Assembly (NCBI GenBank): GCA_003165355.1
Contig: PLTG01000054.1
Coordinates: forward strand, 1 to 44,844
Origin: Candidatus Babelota bacterium
Lineage (GTDB): Bacteria > Babelota > Babeliae > Babelales > Babelaceae
DNA: 44,844 bases
Direction of reading: 5' to 3'
Below are positions 1 through 7,810 of the stretch, in pieces; position 1 is the first letter of the stretch; each line of letters begins with the position of its first letter. The position numbers were made by a program, and so were the translations under genes. The notes under the pieces were generated by a model, which had not been told where the DNA came from, did not search any database, and saw nothing but the letters and a program-made list of their open reading frames with translations.

Positions 1-1
1 T

Positions 2-472
2 AATATTTTAATGTATCTCAAAATCAATATCGAGTCGATTGATACCAGGATTCGGCCTCAATTATCACCTCATGGATCAACTGACATACAAGTAGACATT
101 ACTATTAAATCACCTTCTGGCAATCGAAAATTATTTCTGGATGATTCAAGCAAAGGAATCCTTTTTTATTCTGAAGACCAAGGGAATTATTTTGTGAAAT
201 ATTTTTACCCCACTCATGATGATCCAGATAAAACTCTACTACTTCCAAACAACGTCTATTGCGATAGCTACTGCGATACAGACATTGAAAAAATAATTAT
301 TAATACTGTCGTTCGATATGCGCGGGTGCGCGGTGACCGTAGCATAGAAATAAGAAATTCGGCGATACCACTATGCAGACAAAAATTACTAGAAGAAGCT
401 GGCTTCAAATATACCGGAAAAAGCACAAGCCCGATTCAACAAGATATGTACAAACTTTCTTTAAAAGAGTAA
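2..472 (+). CDS. C-terminal part of an exported paralogue-family protein, cut by window edge
   Basis: The reading frame is open to the left edge, so the ATG at 11 may be internal. Related proteins in this window (12778-13968, 13979-15058, 15958-17058) are about 360-400 residues with a signal peptide, so this is probably their C-terminal portion. The last 60 residues share the family tail: a helix-like stretch followed by CRQKLLEEAGFKYTG, comparable with CRKDLLKQHGFIEKK and CRKELLLQAGFKEKR in the others. The layout of that tail (helix, strand, then a short helix ending in GF) recalls the end of a GNAT acetyltransferase fold. That resemblance is inference and no acetyl-CoA loop is visible. The function is unknown. 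The next gene (554) runs in the same direction and belongs to the same family. Confidence 0.6.
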   Translation, partial: NILMYLKINIESIDTRIRPQLSPHGSTDIQVDITIKSPSGNRKLFLDDSSKGILFYSEDQGNYFVKYFYPTHDDPDKTLLLPNNVYCDSYCDTDIEKIIINTVVRYARVRGDRSIEIRNSAIPLCRQKLLEEAGFKYTGKSTSPIQQDMYKLSLKE

Positions 473-553
473 ATAATTTTCACCGTCTTAAATTATTTCT
501 GGTATTATAAGTATTGTTTAATTTTCCAATAAAACCTAACAGAGTAAAGCAAT

Positions 554-1309
554 ATGATCATGGTAATGATACGGAGAGCAATTTTATGCCTAATTTTATT
601 TATCTTAGCGCCCCTATCTGCACAACAACATGCTAACATTGAGACTTCAGAGCAATTAATGGCGCGTGATAAAGTGGCACAATTGTTGGGATGCACCGCA
701 GAAAGCCTTCTCAATAACTCTTGGGCCCCTGTTGCCAAAGCAGACGATGCCTATACGCAAGAAGAATTACGAATAAATTTCTTACGAGCCATAGCACCCT
801 CTTATAAGGGAAATTTGATAGAATACTTGGATCACTTAACTCTGATTGACACGAGTGATTTGCAAAAAATATCAGGTACCTTATCAAAGCCAGATGAGAT
901 AAGTAAAAAAACTCGACGCTTTGTTGAGTTGACTCGAAAAAGTTTGCAAAAAATAGAGAGCCTCAGATCAGCACTAGGAAAAGAATTGCATACTGATCAA
1001 GTTTTAATTGTACCCTCTGAGTTCGGACTCATAATGCCCATAACATCTCTTAATGGCACGATTAACACCCCACACGGCCAAAAAAGAATAGCTATAAAGT
1101 TAGATACTTCGACAGCCATCTGGTTTATTGATATAAACAATAATAAATTCTTGGGGGCCGAAACCGAAGAGGGGATGGATATTGCTAAGCGCAAGCCCTA
1201 TGCAGACGCTGAAAACACCCAGGGTGATGCAGAGCTTCTGAGTAAAATCGTCACGGTATTAGAGAAAAATATAGACATCAAAGATTTACCCTACATCAGT
1301 TTTAATTAA
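554..1309 (+). CDS. Exported paralogue-family protein, short form
   Basis: A protein of 251 residues with an N-terminal hydrophobic segment ending near Ser-Ala-Gln, consistent with a Sec signal peptide. Three in-frame ATGs (554, 560, 566) compete and the Shine-Dalgarno signal is weak, so the exact start is uncertain. Residues around 35-60 (ARDKVAQLLGCTAESL) match the central family block seen at 12778-15058 (AR.KLAKKL.CTPGSLEDGTC) and 15958-17058 (ARSRLAKKWGCATDSM). The protein stops where its relatives continue into the CRK..L...GF tail, so it lacks the last 30 residues or so. Either it is a C-terminally truncated member or the tail has been lost. The function is unknown. Confidence 0.6.
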   Translation: MIMVMIRRAILCLILFILAPLSAQQHANIETSEQLMARDKVAQLLGCTAESLLNNSWAPVAKADDAYTQEELRINFLRAIAPSYKGNLIEYLDHLTLIDTSDLQKISGTLSKPDEISKKTRRFVELTRKSLQKIESLRSALGKELHTDQVLIVPSEFGLIMPITSLNGTINTPHGQKRIAIKLDTSTAIWFIDINNNKFLGAETEEGMDIAKRKPYADAENTQGDAELLSKIVTVLEKNIDIKDLPYISFN

Positions 1310-1318
1310 CGAAAAATG

Positions 1319-1346
1319 AGTTCATTATGAGTTCTATCGAAGGGCT
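1319..1346. repeat. Degenerate copy of dispersed repeat family B
   Basis: The segment reads TTCATTATGAG, then TATCGAAGGG. It resembles the outer arms of the repeats at 9761, 12119 and 27124 (CTCATNNTGAGTG ... GTATCGAANN) but lacks the inner stem-loop. It lies just after the stop of the upstream gene. Confidence 0.35.
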
Positions 1347-1389
1347 CACCACTATCCATTACCTACAAATATTCATATAAAAAAATCAA

Positions 1390-1799
1390 AAATTATTTTT
1401 CAAGTGAGCATCTCTGCCGTGCCCAGCAATAGCTGGGCCGAATGAGACTCGTCGTAGACATGTCGAATGAGTTAGATGCGATTTTGCTTCTTCCCTTAGT
1501 GCCGTCGGCCGTCCGATCGCTGCATGCGAAACCCGGCCAGAGGGTGAGCGCAGCAAGGGTTTTAAGGGCTTGCCCTAATGATCGGGGGTCTTGGGGGTTT
1601 ATCACCAAATCCCCAAGGCGGGGCGCTCGGCACGGCGCAAATAATGAATTTAACTTTATTAGATGGATCCTGAAACAAGTTCAGGATGACACAGGCTTCG
1701 CCGGGCACGGCAATTTTTGTTATTAACGTGGATAATGGATAATCACCACAGGCGAAGGCGGGCAGGCGAGTTCCAGATGACACCCTGCCCATAAGTTTA
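1390..1799. other. GC-rich intergenic stretch without a credible gene
   Basis: This interval of about 400 bases is visibly richer in G and C than its surroundings. It contains several short self-complementary patches (for example GGGGTTTATCACCAAATCCCC near 1594) and the palindromic repeat at 1664. Open frames exist on both strands, but none has a ribosome binding site, a signal peptide or a recognisable protein pattern. The frames running through the palindrome give the familiar spurious peptide WILKQVQDD. I read it as a cluster of repeats, possibly remnants of mobile or intergenic elements. No tRNA or rRNA was seen. Confidence 0.5.
1664..1692. repeat. Dispersed palindromic repeat, family A (reverse orientation)
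   Basis: The stem ATCCTGAA (1667-1674) pairs with TTCAGGAT (1680-1687) around a five-base loop, flanked by AGATGG and GACAC. Read on the minus strand it has the same frame as the copies at 4331 and 20739 (GTGTCAT, stem, loop, stem, CCATCT), but the stem bases differ. Confidence 0.7.
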
Positions 1800-4166
1800 T
1801 TAAATAACGACTTTTTTAAGCTCCTGCGGCATCAAGACATGGCCCAAGACTTCGTTTGCATGGTTAACCCATATAAGCTGAATGTCTTTGGTAATCTCTT
1901 CAAGGCCCGCGATATCGCTTTTGTTTTTGTACGGCAGAATAATATGGGTAATATGATTCCGTTTAGCCGCCAAGATTTTTTCTTTAATGCCCCCAATACG
2001 CATAACATCACCACGTAAATTCAGTTCGCCCGTCATAGCATATTCAGCATTAATAGGCCGTTGAGTAAGCGCAGAAAGTATCGAAGTAAGCATAGTAATC
2101 CCAGCCGATGGGCCATCTTTTGGGATAGCGCCAGCAGGCACGTGAATATGGATATCGTATTCGGTGAACATCTTCGGATCTATGTTAAATTCCTGCGAAT
2201 GGGCACAGGCGTAACTCAAGGCAGCCTGAGCAGACTCTTTCATCACGTCACCCAATTGCCCAGTAAGCAGTAATCTGCCTTTGCCAGGCATGATTATCGC
2301 CTCAATTTTAAGTATTTCACCGCCTACTGATGTCCAGGCAAGGCCGTTAGTGATGCCCACTAATGCGCGGTGGTCATATTCGTCATCAACAAATTTACGC
2401 GGCCCAAGATACTGTTCCATATTCTCTTTGGTGATAACCTCAGTACAATTTTTTTCCACGAGCATACGCGCTGTTTTTGAGCATAATTTTTTGAGCAATC
2501 TATCAAGCTCACGCACCCCAGCTTCGCGCGTGTAGCTGTTGATCATATCAAGCAAGGCGTCATCAGAAAGAGCGAGCGTGTCGGCATTGAGTCCACTTTC
2601 AGAGATTGCACGGTGCACTAAATGTTTCTTGGCGATCTCTTTTTTCTCTTCACTGGTATAGCCACTGAGATAGATAATTTCCATGCGGTCGCGTAACGGC
2701 TCAGAAAGGTTTTCTAAATTGTTAGCGGTGGCTATAAAAAGAACCTGTGAGAAATCGAACGGGATCCCTAAATAGTTATCATAAAAAGTTTTATTTTGTT
2801 GTGGATCTAAAATCTCAAGCATCGCTGCTGAAGGGTCGCCTCTAAAATCTGAGCCTATTTTATCAAGCTCATCGATGATGATCACCGGGTTTGATGACCC
2901 TGCCTTACGCATACCCTGTATAAATCTGCCCGGCATTGCACCCACGTAGGTTCTTCTGTGGCCGCGAATTTCAGCCTCATCTTTAACACCGCCTAATGAT
3001 ACACGGTAGTATTCTCGACCCAATGCACGTGCAATGGATTTACCCAACGAAGTTTTGCCCGTTCCTGGAGGGCCGGCGAAACATAAAATGGGCGCGTAGC
3101 CATCTTTTTTTAATTTCTTTATCGAGATGAAATCTAGAATTCTATCTTTAATTTCTTTAAGACCATAATGATCTTCATCTAACACCCTTTGGGCGTGGCC
3201 CAGATCAAGATTATCTGTCGTTTGGGTGCCCCAAGGGAGCGAGAGTGCTAAATCGAGATAGTTTCTTAAAACCGCGGCTTCCATAGAATCTGGCGACGTT
3301 TTTTCTAATCGATTCATTTGACGCGATATTTCAATACGTGCCTCTTCCGGCAACGGGAGGCTGTCTAACTTAGCGCGAATTTTATCTATCTCTTGTGTCT
3401 CTTCTTCACCCAACTCTTTTTTAATCGCTTTCAATTGTTCGCGCAGATAGAACTCTTTTTGCGATTTATTCATCGAGTCACGAGTACTATTTTTAATACG
3501 TTCTTGCGCCTGCGAAACTTCAACTTCTTGAGACATAAGTAAATAAAGGCCTTCAATAAATTCTTCAAAAGAGGCACATTCCAGCAGCTTTTGAGCCGAT
3601 TCTACATTCAATGTTAAGTGCGATAATATAAACTCTGCGATCTTTTCTGGATCATGCATCTTTGAGATAATAAGATGAAAATCGGGGCTCAGCGACTGGC
3701 CAGCAAGTGACATTGTCTCAGATACCGCTTTAATATTTTTTATGAGGGCATTTATTTCTGGGGTATCGAAAGTATCTTCAGAAACTATGCGATGAACGGT
3801 TGCATTCAAGAGCTCCTGGTCTGCAGCAATATCGCTCACATACCCCTTTTCAAGCCCCTGCACAAGTATTTTTATGCCGCCTTCTGGTATTTTAATAAGG
3901 CGCATAATAGAGCCGATGGTACCTATTTCATACAAATCTTTGGTGCCGATGGCTCCTTTATGGTCGCTTGATTGCTTGCGTGACGCAATAAGAAATACTT
4001 TTTTACTATCATTGTCGATAGAATTTTGGATTCCCTTAATAATTCGTTCATCTAATACCAGGAGCGGTACGATCATACGGGGAAAAACAACTATATCCAT
4101 AGTTGGAATCACCGGCAGTGTCTCTGGCGCGTGGTCAATATTCGATTGTTTGATATTTTTTTTCAT
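1800..4166 (-). CDS. lon: ATP-dependent protease Lon
   Basis: Lon is a cytosolic AAA+ serine protease that degrades misfolded and regulatory proteins as a hexamer. The N-terminal substrate domain begins PVIPTMDIVVFPRM. Walker A GPPGTGKT lies near residue 364 and Walker B VIIIDELDK follows. The protease domain has the catalytic Ser in KDGPSAGIT (near 683) and the catalytic Lys in GGIKEKILAAKR (near 727), the spacing of classical LonA. An upstream ATG at 4208 is open in frame, but I chose the ATG at 4166. It follows a strong AAGGGGGG ribosome binding site, gives MKKNIKQ, and the 4208 start would overlap a plausible -10 element. At about 788 residues the length is normal. It is transcribed alone, toward the GC-rich gap. 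Confidence 0.97.
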   Translation of the reverse strand: MKKNIKQSNIDHAPETLPVIPTMDIVVFPRMIVPLLVLDERIIKGIQNSIDNDSKKVFLIASRKQSSDHKGAIGTKDLYEIGTIGSIMRLIKIPEGGIKILVQGLEKGYVSDIAADQELLNATVHRIVSEDTFDTPEINALIKNIKAVSETMSLAGQSLSPDFHLIISKMHDPEKIAEFILSHLTLNVESAQKLLECASFEEFIEGLYLLMSQEVEVSQAQERIKNSTRDSMNKSQKEFYLREQLKAIKKELGEEETQEIDKIRAKLDSLPLPEEARIEISRQMNRLEKTSPDSMEAAVLRNYLDLALSLPWGTQTTDNLDLGHAQRVLDEDHYGLKEIKDRILDFISIKKLKKDGYAPILCFAGPPGTGKTSLGKSIARALGREYYRVSLGGVKDEAEIRGHRRTYVGAMPGRFIQGMRKAGSSNPVIIIDELDKIGSDFRGDPSAAMLEILDPQQNKTFYDNYLGIPFDFSQVLFIATANNLENLSEPLRDRMEIIYLSGYTSEEKKEIAKKHLVHRAISESGLNADTLALSDDALLDMINSYTREAGVRELDRLLKKLCSKTARMLVEKNCTEVITKENMEQYLGPRKFVDDEYDHRALVGITNGLAWTSVGGEILKIEAIIMPGKGRLLLTGQLGDVMKESAQAALSYACAHSQEFNIDPKMFTEYDIHIHVPAGAIPKDGPSAGITMLTSILSALTQRPINAEYAMTGELNLRGDVMRIGGIKEKILAAKRNHITHIILPYKNKSDIAGLEEITKDIQLIWVNHANEVLGHVLMPQELKKVVI

Positions 4167-4206
4167 TACTACTTTTCCCCCCTTAACGTATGTGTCCCTT
4201 ATAACC

Positions 4207-4236
4207 ATTCTACGTCTTGGCGATTTTTAAAAACAA
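4207..4236 (-). promoter_or_regulatory. Possible sigma-70-type promoter for lon
   Basis: On the minus strand TTGTTT (4236-4231) and TAGAAT (4212-4207) are separated by 18 bases, about 40 bases upstream of the chosen lon start. No heat-shock operator such as a CIRCE inverted repeat was seen. The match is moderate and rests on consensus alone. Confidence 0.3.
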
Positions 4237-4330
4237 GACTTTGAGGTATATGGGGGATTAAATGGTGTTTATTAAAGGGTTGACGATAATTCTTAAGTAG
4301 CCCCGCGCTATCTATATCTAATACCAAAGG

Positions 4331-4360
4331 TGTCATCCCAGACTCGATCTGGGATCCATC
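4331..4360. repeat. Dispersed palindromic repeat, family A
   Basis: TGTCAT is followed by a perfect stem, ATCCCAGA (4335-4342) with TCTGGGAT (4348-4355), a five-base loop CTCGA, and then CCATCT. The flanks are the same as those at 20739 and, inverted, at 1664, while the stem sequence differs with pairing kept. A second small hairpin, CCCTAT-CAAA-ATAGGG, lies at 4374-4389. The rest of 4237-4489 holds no gene I can support. Confidence 0.7.
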
Positions 4361-4489
4361 TATACAAGTAATTCCCTATCAAAATAGGGTAACTTCACAA
4401 ACTATGCAAAGCTACCCTTTGGACTTAGAAATCAATTATATTTTATTGGCCTGGATGAGTCACTTGCCAGTCTTTAATTTCACCAATGG

Positions 4490-4731
4490 CAAAGAAGATC
4501 TTAACCTGCAATTCTTTGTCGCCAAAAAACAAAATTCAAAGGCCCCGCATCCTGGTCATGTAACCTATTTAATAAATCACTTTAGAAAGTGCGTTGAGGC
4601 CTCATTTAGCTCAGTTGTTAGATTATTTCCGCGGGAAATTCATGCGATTACAAGTCGTGGATTTGAATTAAAAGTTCTAACTTTCATTTTGCCATTCGGG
4701 TTCAGTCGTTTATAGGACACAACTTACGTTA
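4490..4731 (+). mobile_element. IS982-type fragment, right-end copy 1
   Basis: This 242-base block is repeated without visible difference at 6363-6604. It encodes the last 75 or so residues of an IS982-family transposase (KEDLNLQFFVAKKQNSK through FELKVLTFILPFGFSRL, stop near 4715) and ends in the presumed right terminus ATAGGACACAACTTACGTTA. The catalytic Glu of the DDE triad (FRKCVEASFSS) is present, but both Asp residues and the whole 5' half are missing. The sequence before 4490 (from the ATG at 4404) does not resemble the transposase and appears to be joined by a deletion or rearrangement. The fragment cannot transpose by itself. Confidence 0.8.
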
Positions 4732-4837
4732 GATAAGCTCGTTTAATTGATTTTAAATCGTCCGAAATCATGGTATCCTTACGAGCGGCTAATTATTTAA
4801 TACTCAATATATTGTAGAGATACTTTAAGAGGAAACA

Positions 4838-5929
4838 ATGAAATTTTATACTTTTCTATCATTAGGCATAATTGTTAATCTTTATGCATGCAATGTACCT
4901 ATTATTCATGAAAAAAATTCCTATAAACATTTTAGGCAAGCACTCCTCAATGCCGGTTTTCATGGTGAAGATCGATTTATTGATCCTCAGATTAAAGGTG
5001 TTAGTAAAGCACTTTTAAGGGGAATCGATATAAAATGGCGTGGCTTCGGGAGCGTCTATCTACAAAATTTAGATCATTTAATCGACAATTGCCACCATAT
5101 TCCCGAAGAATGGGCTATTCAAATGATTCGAGATTTTAAAAGAGAAGCCGGTCGTTTGGTTGAAAATCAGATATGGCAAGATAAGCCTTCTAAAGTATCA
5201 GAAAATGATATCAAAGAGGCGTTAGAAAAAATTGAAAAAAATGGAGCATCATCTGTTAGCTTAAATTATTTTAAGCAGATGTTAATTAATGAAAAAACAT
5301 TAATTCAAGAAGATAACAGAAAAGAGGCGGAAAGAACCGCTCAAGAAAAAGTGCTTCAAGAAGCAAATAAGAATAAAAGGATCGAAGCGCTGGAAGTGTT
5401 ACTAGCTCAAGCTGAAAATTCTCCCGAAGATGCGATATATTTTAGCAGATTTAGATCGAAGCTTTTGGTAAGGGGTGAGCAATACAAAGAATGGTCTACA
5501 TTAAATGAGCGGCTAAAAGGTCTGTCTATACTATTCGGCAGCGATTTGGAAGAAGATTTTTTTGGAGTAGTTATTAAAAATGGCGGTTCTTTTGCAAGAA
5601 ACTTTCATCATCTTCCTGAAAAATGGGCTTTGGAATTACTCTGTAGATTGAAAAAAAGAGATGATAGATTCGTTTACGATTCTAATCACAGTCTACCTTT
5701 GCACAGCTCCTCGATCGATGACATGTTGGAGGCAATTGAGCCTGCAAAAGAAACAGTATCGGGAAAACTTCTTTATAACGAATTACTAATTCAACGAGGA
5801 TTAATCAACGATGAAATTAAGAAAGAACATGTAAAAATACAACAAGAACATAATAGAAGAATGCAAAACGCAACTAATTTAACAAATCTTCTTAAAGAAA
5901 TAGCATTTACACAACAAAAGAATTCATAA
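4838..5929 (+). CDS. Probable lipoprotein with an internal domain duplication
   Basis: A protein of 363 residues, preceded by AGAGGAAACA as ribosome binding site. The N-terminus carries a short hydrophobic segment ending in LYAC (Cys18), a plausible though not ideal lipobox, so the protein is probably anchored in the membrane and exported. Residues 85-156 and 255-324 are diverged copies of one unit: NCHHIPEEWAIQMIRDFKRE ... NYFKQMLINEKTLI against NFHHLPEKWALELLCRLKKR ... LYNELLIQRGLI. A charged, likely coiled-coil linker (155-190) lies between them. I do not recognise the family. The gene sits alone between two direct copies of an IS982 fragment, so it could be lost by recombination between them, or may have been brought in with them. 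Confidence 0.75.
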   Translation: MKFYTFLSLGIIVNLYACNVPIIHEKNSYKHFRQALLNAGFHGEDRFIDPQIKGVSKALLRGIDIKWRGFGSVYLQNLDHLIDNCHHIPEEWAIQMIRDFKREAGRLVENQIWQDKPSKVSENDIKEALEKIEKNGASSVSLNYFKQMLINEKTLIQEDNRKEAERTAQEKVLQEANKNKRIEALEVLLAQAENSPEDAIYFSRFRSKLLVRGEQYKEWSTLNERLKGLSILFGSDLEEDFFGVVIKNGGSFARNFHHLPEKWALELLCRLKKRDDRFVYDSNHSLPLHSSSIDDMLEAIEPAKETVSGKLLYNELLIQRGLINDEIKKEHVKIQQEHNRRMQNATNLTNLLKEIAFTQQKNS

Positions 5930-6025
5930 AGCAAAGATTCACATGAAAAAAAATCTCTTTTTCTCATTTTGTTATTATCTATGCCGTCTATCTTTTTACA
6001 TGCAGGCTGCGTTTTGTCTTGCTTA

Positions 6026-6064
6026 TTTCCCGTTCCTGCGAGCGAGCGAAAAAACGGAATGACA
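6026..6064. repeat. Palindromic repeat, variant of family A
   Basis: Read on the minus strand this begins GTGTCATTCCGTT and closes with AACGGGAAAT around a longer loop made of GCTCGCTCGC. The GTGTCATTCCG start matches the family A copies. It marks the left boundary of the IS982 remnant that follows. Confidence 0.45.
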
Positions 6065-6604
6065 CAAAAGAATACGCTGTAGATAGTTTTCCTATTGAAG
6101 TATGTCACAATATTCGCATTAATCGATGCAAAATTTATAAAGAAGAAGAATATCGAGGTTATTGTGCAAGTAAGCGCGAATTTTTTTATGGAATTCGAGT
6201 TCACATGATTGTAACCATAACAGGAGAGCCGATTGAGTATGTATTTGCGCCAGGATCACATCATGATAATAATGCTTTCAAACGATTAGATTTTCATTTA
6301 CTTGAGGATTCAGTTATGTATGGAGACGCTGCATATGTTGATCAAGAACAGGAATTTGAACTCAAAGAAGATCTTAACCTGCAATTCTTTGTCGCCAAAA
6401 AACAAAATTCAAAGGCCCCGCATCCTGGTCATGTAACCTATTTAATAAATCACTTTAGAAAGTGCGTTGAGGCCTCATTTAGCTCAGTTGTTAGATTATT
6501 TCCGCGGGAAATTCATGCGATTACAAGTCGTGGATTTGAATTAAAAGTTCTAACTTTCATTTTGCCATTCGGGTTCAGTCGTTTATAGGACACAACTTAC
6601 GTTA
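6065..6604 (+). mobile_element. 5'-truncated IS982-family insertion sequence, copy 2
   Basis: This is the longer of the two IS982 remnants. It keeps the last 170-180 codons of the transposase and the right terminus shared with 4490-4731. The left end is gone, and the sequence before 6065 is a palindromic repeat. The right terminus directly interrupts the ankyrin-like gene read from the other strand. Confidence 0.8.
6070..6588 (+). pseudogene. IS982-family DDE transposase, N-terminally truncated
   Basis: From DSFPIEVCHNIRI onward the sequence follows the IS982 transposase pattern: the first catalytic Asp in VDSFPI, REFFYGIRVHMIV, the second Asp in MYGDAAYVD and the Glu in KCVEASFSS. All three DDE residues are therefore present in about 170 residues. 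The family is usually near 290-300 residues, and the N-terminal third or so is missing. The open frame from 6019 begins within unrelated repeat sequence and has no convincing ribosome binding site, so expression of a working enzyme is unlikely. Confidence 0.85.
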
Positions 6605-6922
6605 TTTATATTGAGATCTCCAATTTTAGCAAATTGTTCCCAAAGATCCTGAATTTTATGGTCTCTACGTATCGCAAAATCTGTACTGAGGGCAAGCCAG
6701 TGTAGCGCAGATTCTCCATTTACAAGAACATCTGGACGCACGCCAGTTTTCGCTATCATCAATGCTTCATTACCTAAACTTGTCCATTCATTTTCTTTAT
6801 TCTTATCAGTTATTAGTGAAAATTTTCTCACAGCATTCACAAGATCTTCCGGAGTATAAGCCTGCAAGCATAAGGTTGTTGCCACGAAAGCAAAAAAAGT
6901 TATTTTTAATTGTTTTTTTCAT
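6583..6922 (-). pseudogene. Exported ankyrin-like gene, frameshifted and truncated by IS982
   Basis: Reading from ATG 6922 gives a lysine-rich signal-peptide start, MKKTIKNNFF, but the frame is lost in a run of seven T (6898-6892). Skipping one T continues as AFVATTLCLQAYTPEDLV, a good signal peptide, and then about 75 residues. These include RPDVLVNGESALHWLA and GDLNIN, which fit an ankyrin repeat and the start of the next. The last codons (VSCVL, stop at 6583) come from the IS982 terminus. The gene thus has two independent lesions, a homopolymer frameshift and a 3' truncation. A sequencing error in the homopolymer could explain the first but not the second. Confidence 0.65.
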
Positions 6923-7026
6923 TCTAAAACCTTTATTTTTTATTGACTTTGACTATCTATGCCTTTAATTTAGCATTATGAGCATATAATACGCAATAAT
7001 TTGATTAAGATTAAAGAAAACTGGCT

Positions 7027-7719
7027 TTATTGCATGTTGCAATCAAAGTCCAACAATCTTATATCTATCCGTGCACGTTTTGCCGGCTGCATTGGCGCTT
7101 GCCGATTTTGCTGCGCCGCTTCTTTTCTTTTCAGTGCATCAAGCACATAGATAGTTTTATCCGTAAGAGGTCCCCCCTCTTTGAGAAAATCTTTGGGCAA
7201 TAAATGGCATAGTACATGCGTAAAGTTATCACCACGGTCAGCACCGCTGCTTTGTCTCAACAGCGCATCATAAAGTTCGGCTTGATGATAGAGGCGCAAG
7301 CAGTGAAAAACAGTGGCCAAATAGACATCTTTTTTATGATGGAAATTATCACGTATTCCGTCGGCAACAATTTTATCTAAGAGTTGAAAGTTTGCCCAAT
7401 CTTCAAAGCTCAGCGCCGGCTTTTTAACTGTCGTCTCAAAAGTCTCTTGGCCATCAACCAACCTGATTATCTCAAAATCGAGCAAAACCATAAAAGTATG
7501 CCCTACATGATTTTTTTGCTCTTCAACTTTGAGTCTCTTGTGAGCAGCCTTAAAATTGCTTGAGAAGTTTGCCATAGTACCTGCGGCTAAGTGACGAAGT
7601 ACCTGTTGGCTATCTGGCGATGAAAAAGATGCATAATCATCAACCGATATCCCTATGCCATAATCTTGCGCACTATAGAGAGATGCAACACTCAAAAGTA
7701 TAAAAAATAATTTTTCCAT
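7027..7719 (-). CDS. Exported protein of unknown function
   Basis: A protein of 230 residues beginning MEKLFFILLSVASLYSAQD, a clear Sec signal peptide with likely cleavage after Ser-Ala. The body is soluble and mostly helical in appearance, with no repeat or motif I recognise. Near the C-terminus a basic patch, PAKRARID, resembles a short nuclear localisation signal. In a host-associated bacterium this might matter, but it may be chance. It is transcribed alone, with more than 90 bases on each side. Confidence 0.7.
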   Translation of the reverse strand: MEKLFFILLSVASLYSAQDYGIGISVDDYASFSSPDSQQVLRHLAAGTMANFSSNFKAAHKRLKVEEQKNHVGHTFMVLLDFEIIRLVDGQETFETTVKKPALSFEDWANFQLLDKIVADGIRDNFHHKKDVYLATVFHCLRLYHQAELYDALLRQSSGADRGDNFTHVLCHLLPKDFLKEGGPLTDKTIYVLDALKRKEAAQQNRQAPMQPAKRARIDIRLLDFDCNMQ

Positions 7720-7810
7720 AGCAATAAACCCTTTACAATAGGCATAATTTATATTTTCTTTAATAAAGTATGCCCTGTTTATCTATGAAATTATAGACAT
7801 GCGTATATCT

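Noticed and set aside
1442-1726. Open frame of 94 codons in the GC-rich gap, with an opposite frame at 1562-1792
   Set aside because: There is no ribosome binding site or protein pattern, and it runs through a palindromic repeat giving the well-known spurious WILKQVQDD peptide.
2061-2535. Two frames antisense to lon
   Set aside because: These are shadow frames of a clearly conserved gene without start signals.
4404-4489. N-terminal part of the open frame that reads into IS982 fragment 1
   Set aside because: These 29 codons do not resemble the transposase and have no ribosome binding site. They are open by chance before the junction at 4490.
5791-6204. Antisense frame of 137 codons over the lipoprotein end and the IS982 start
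   Set aside because: It overlaps better-supported sequence and spans an unrelated junction.
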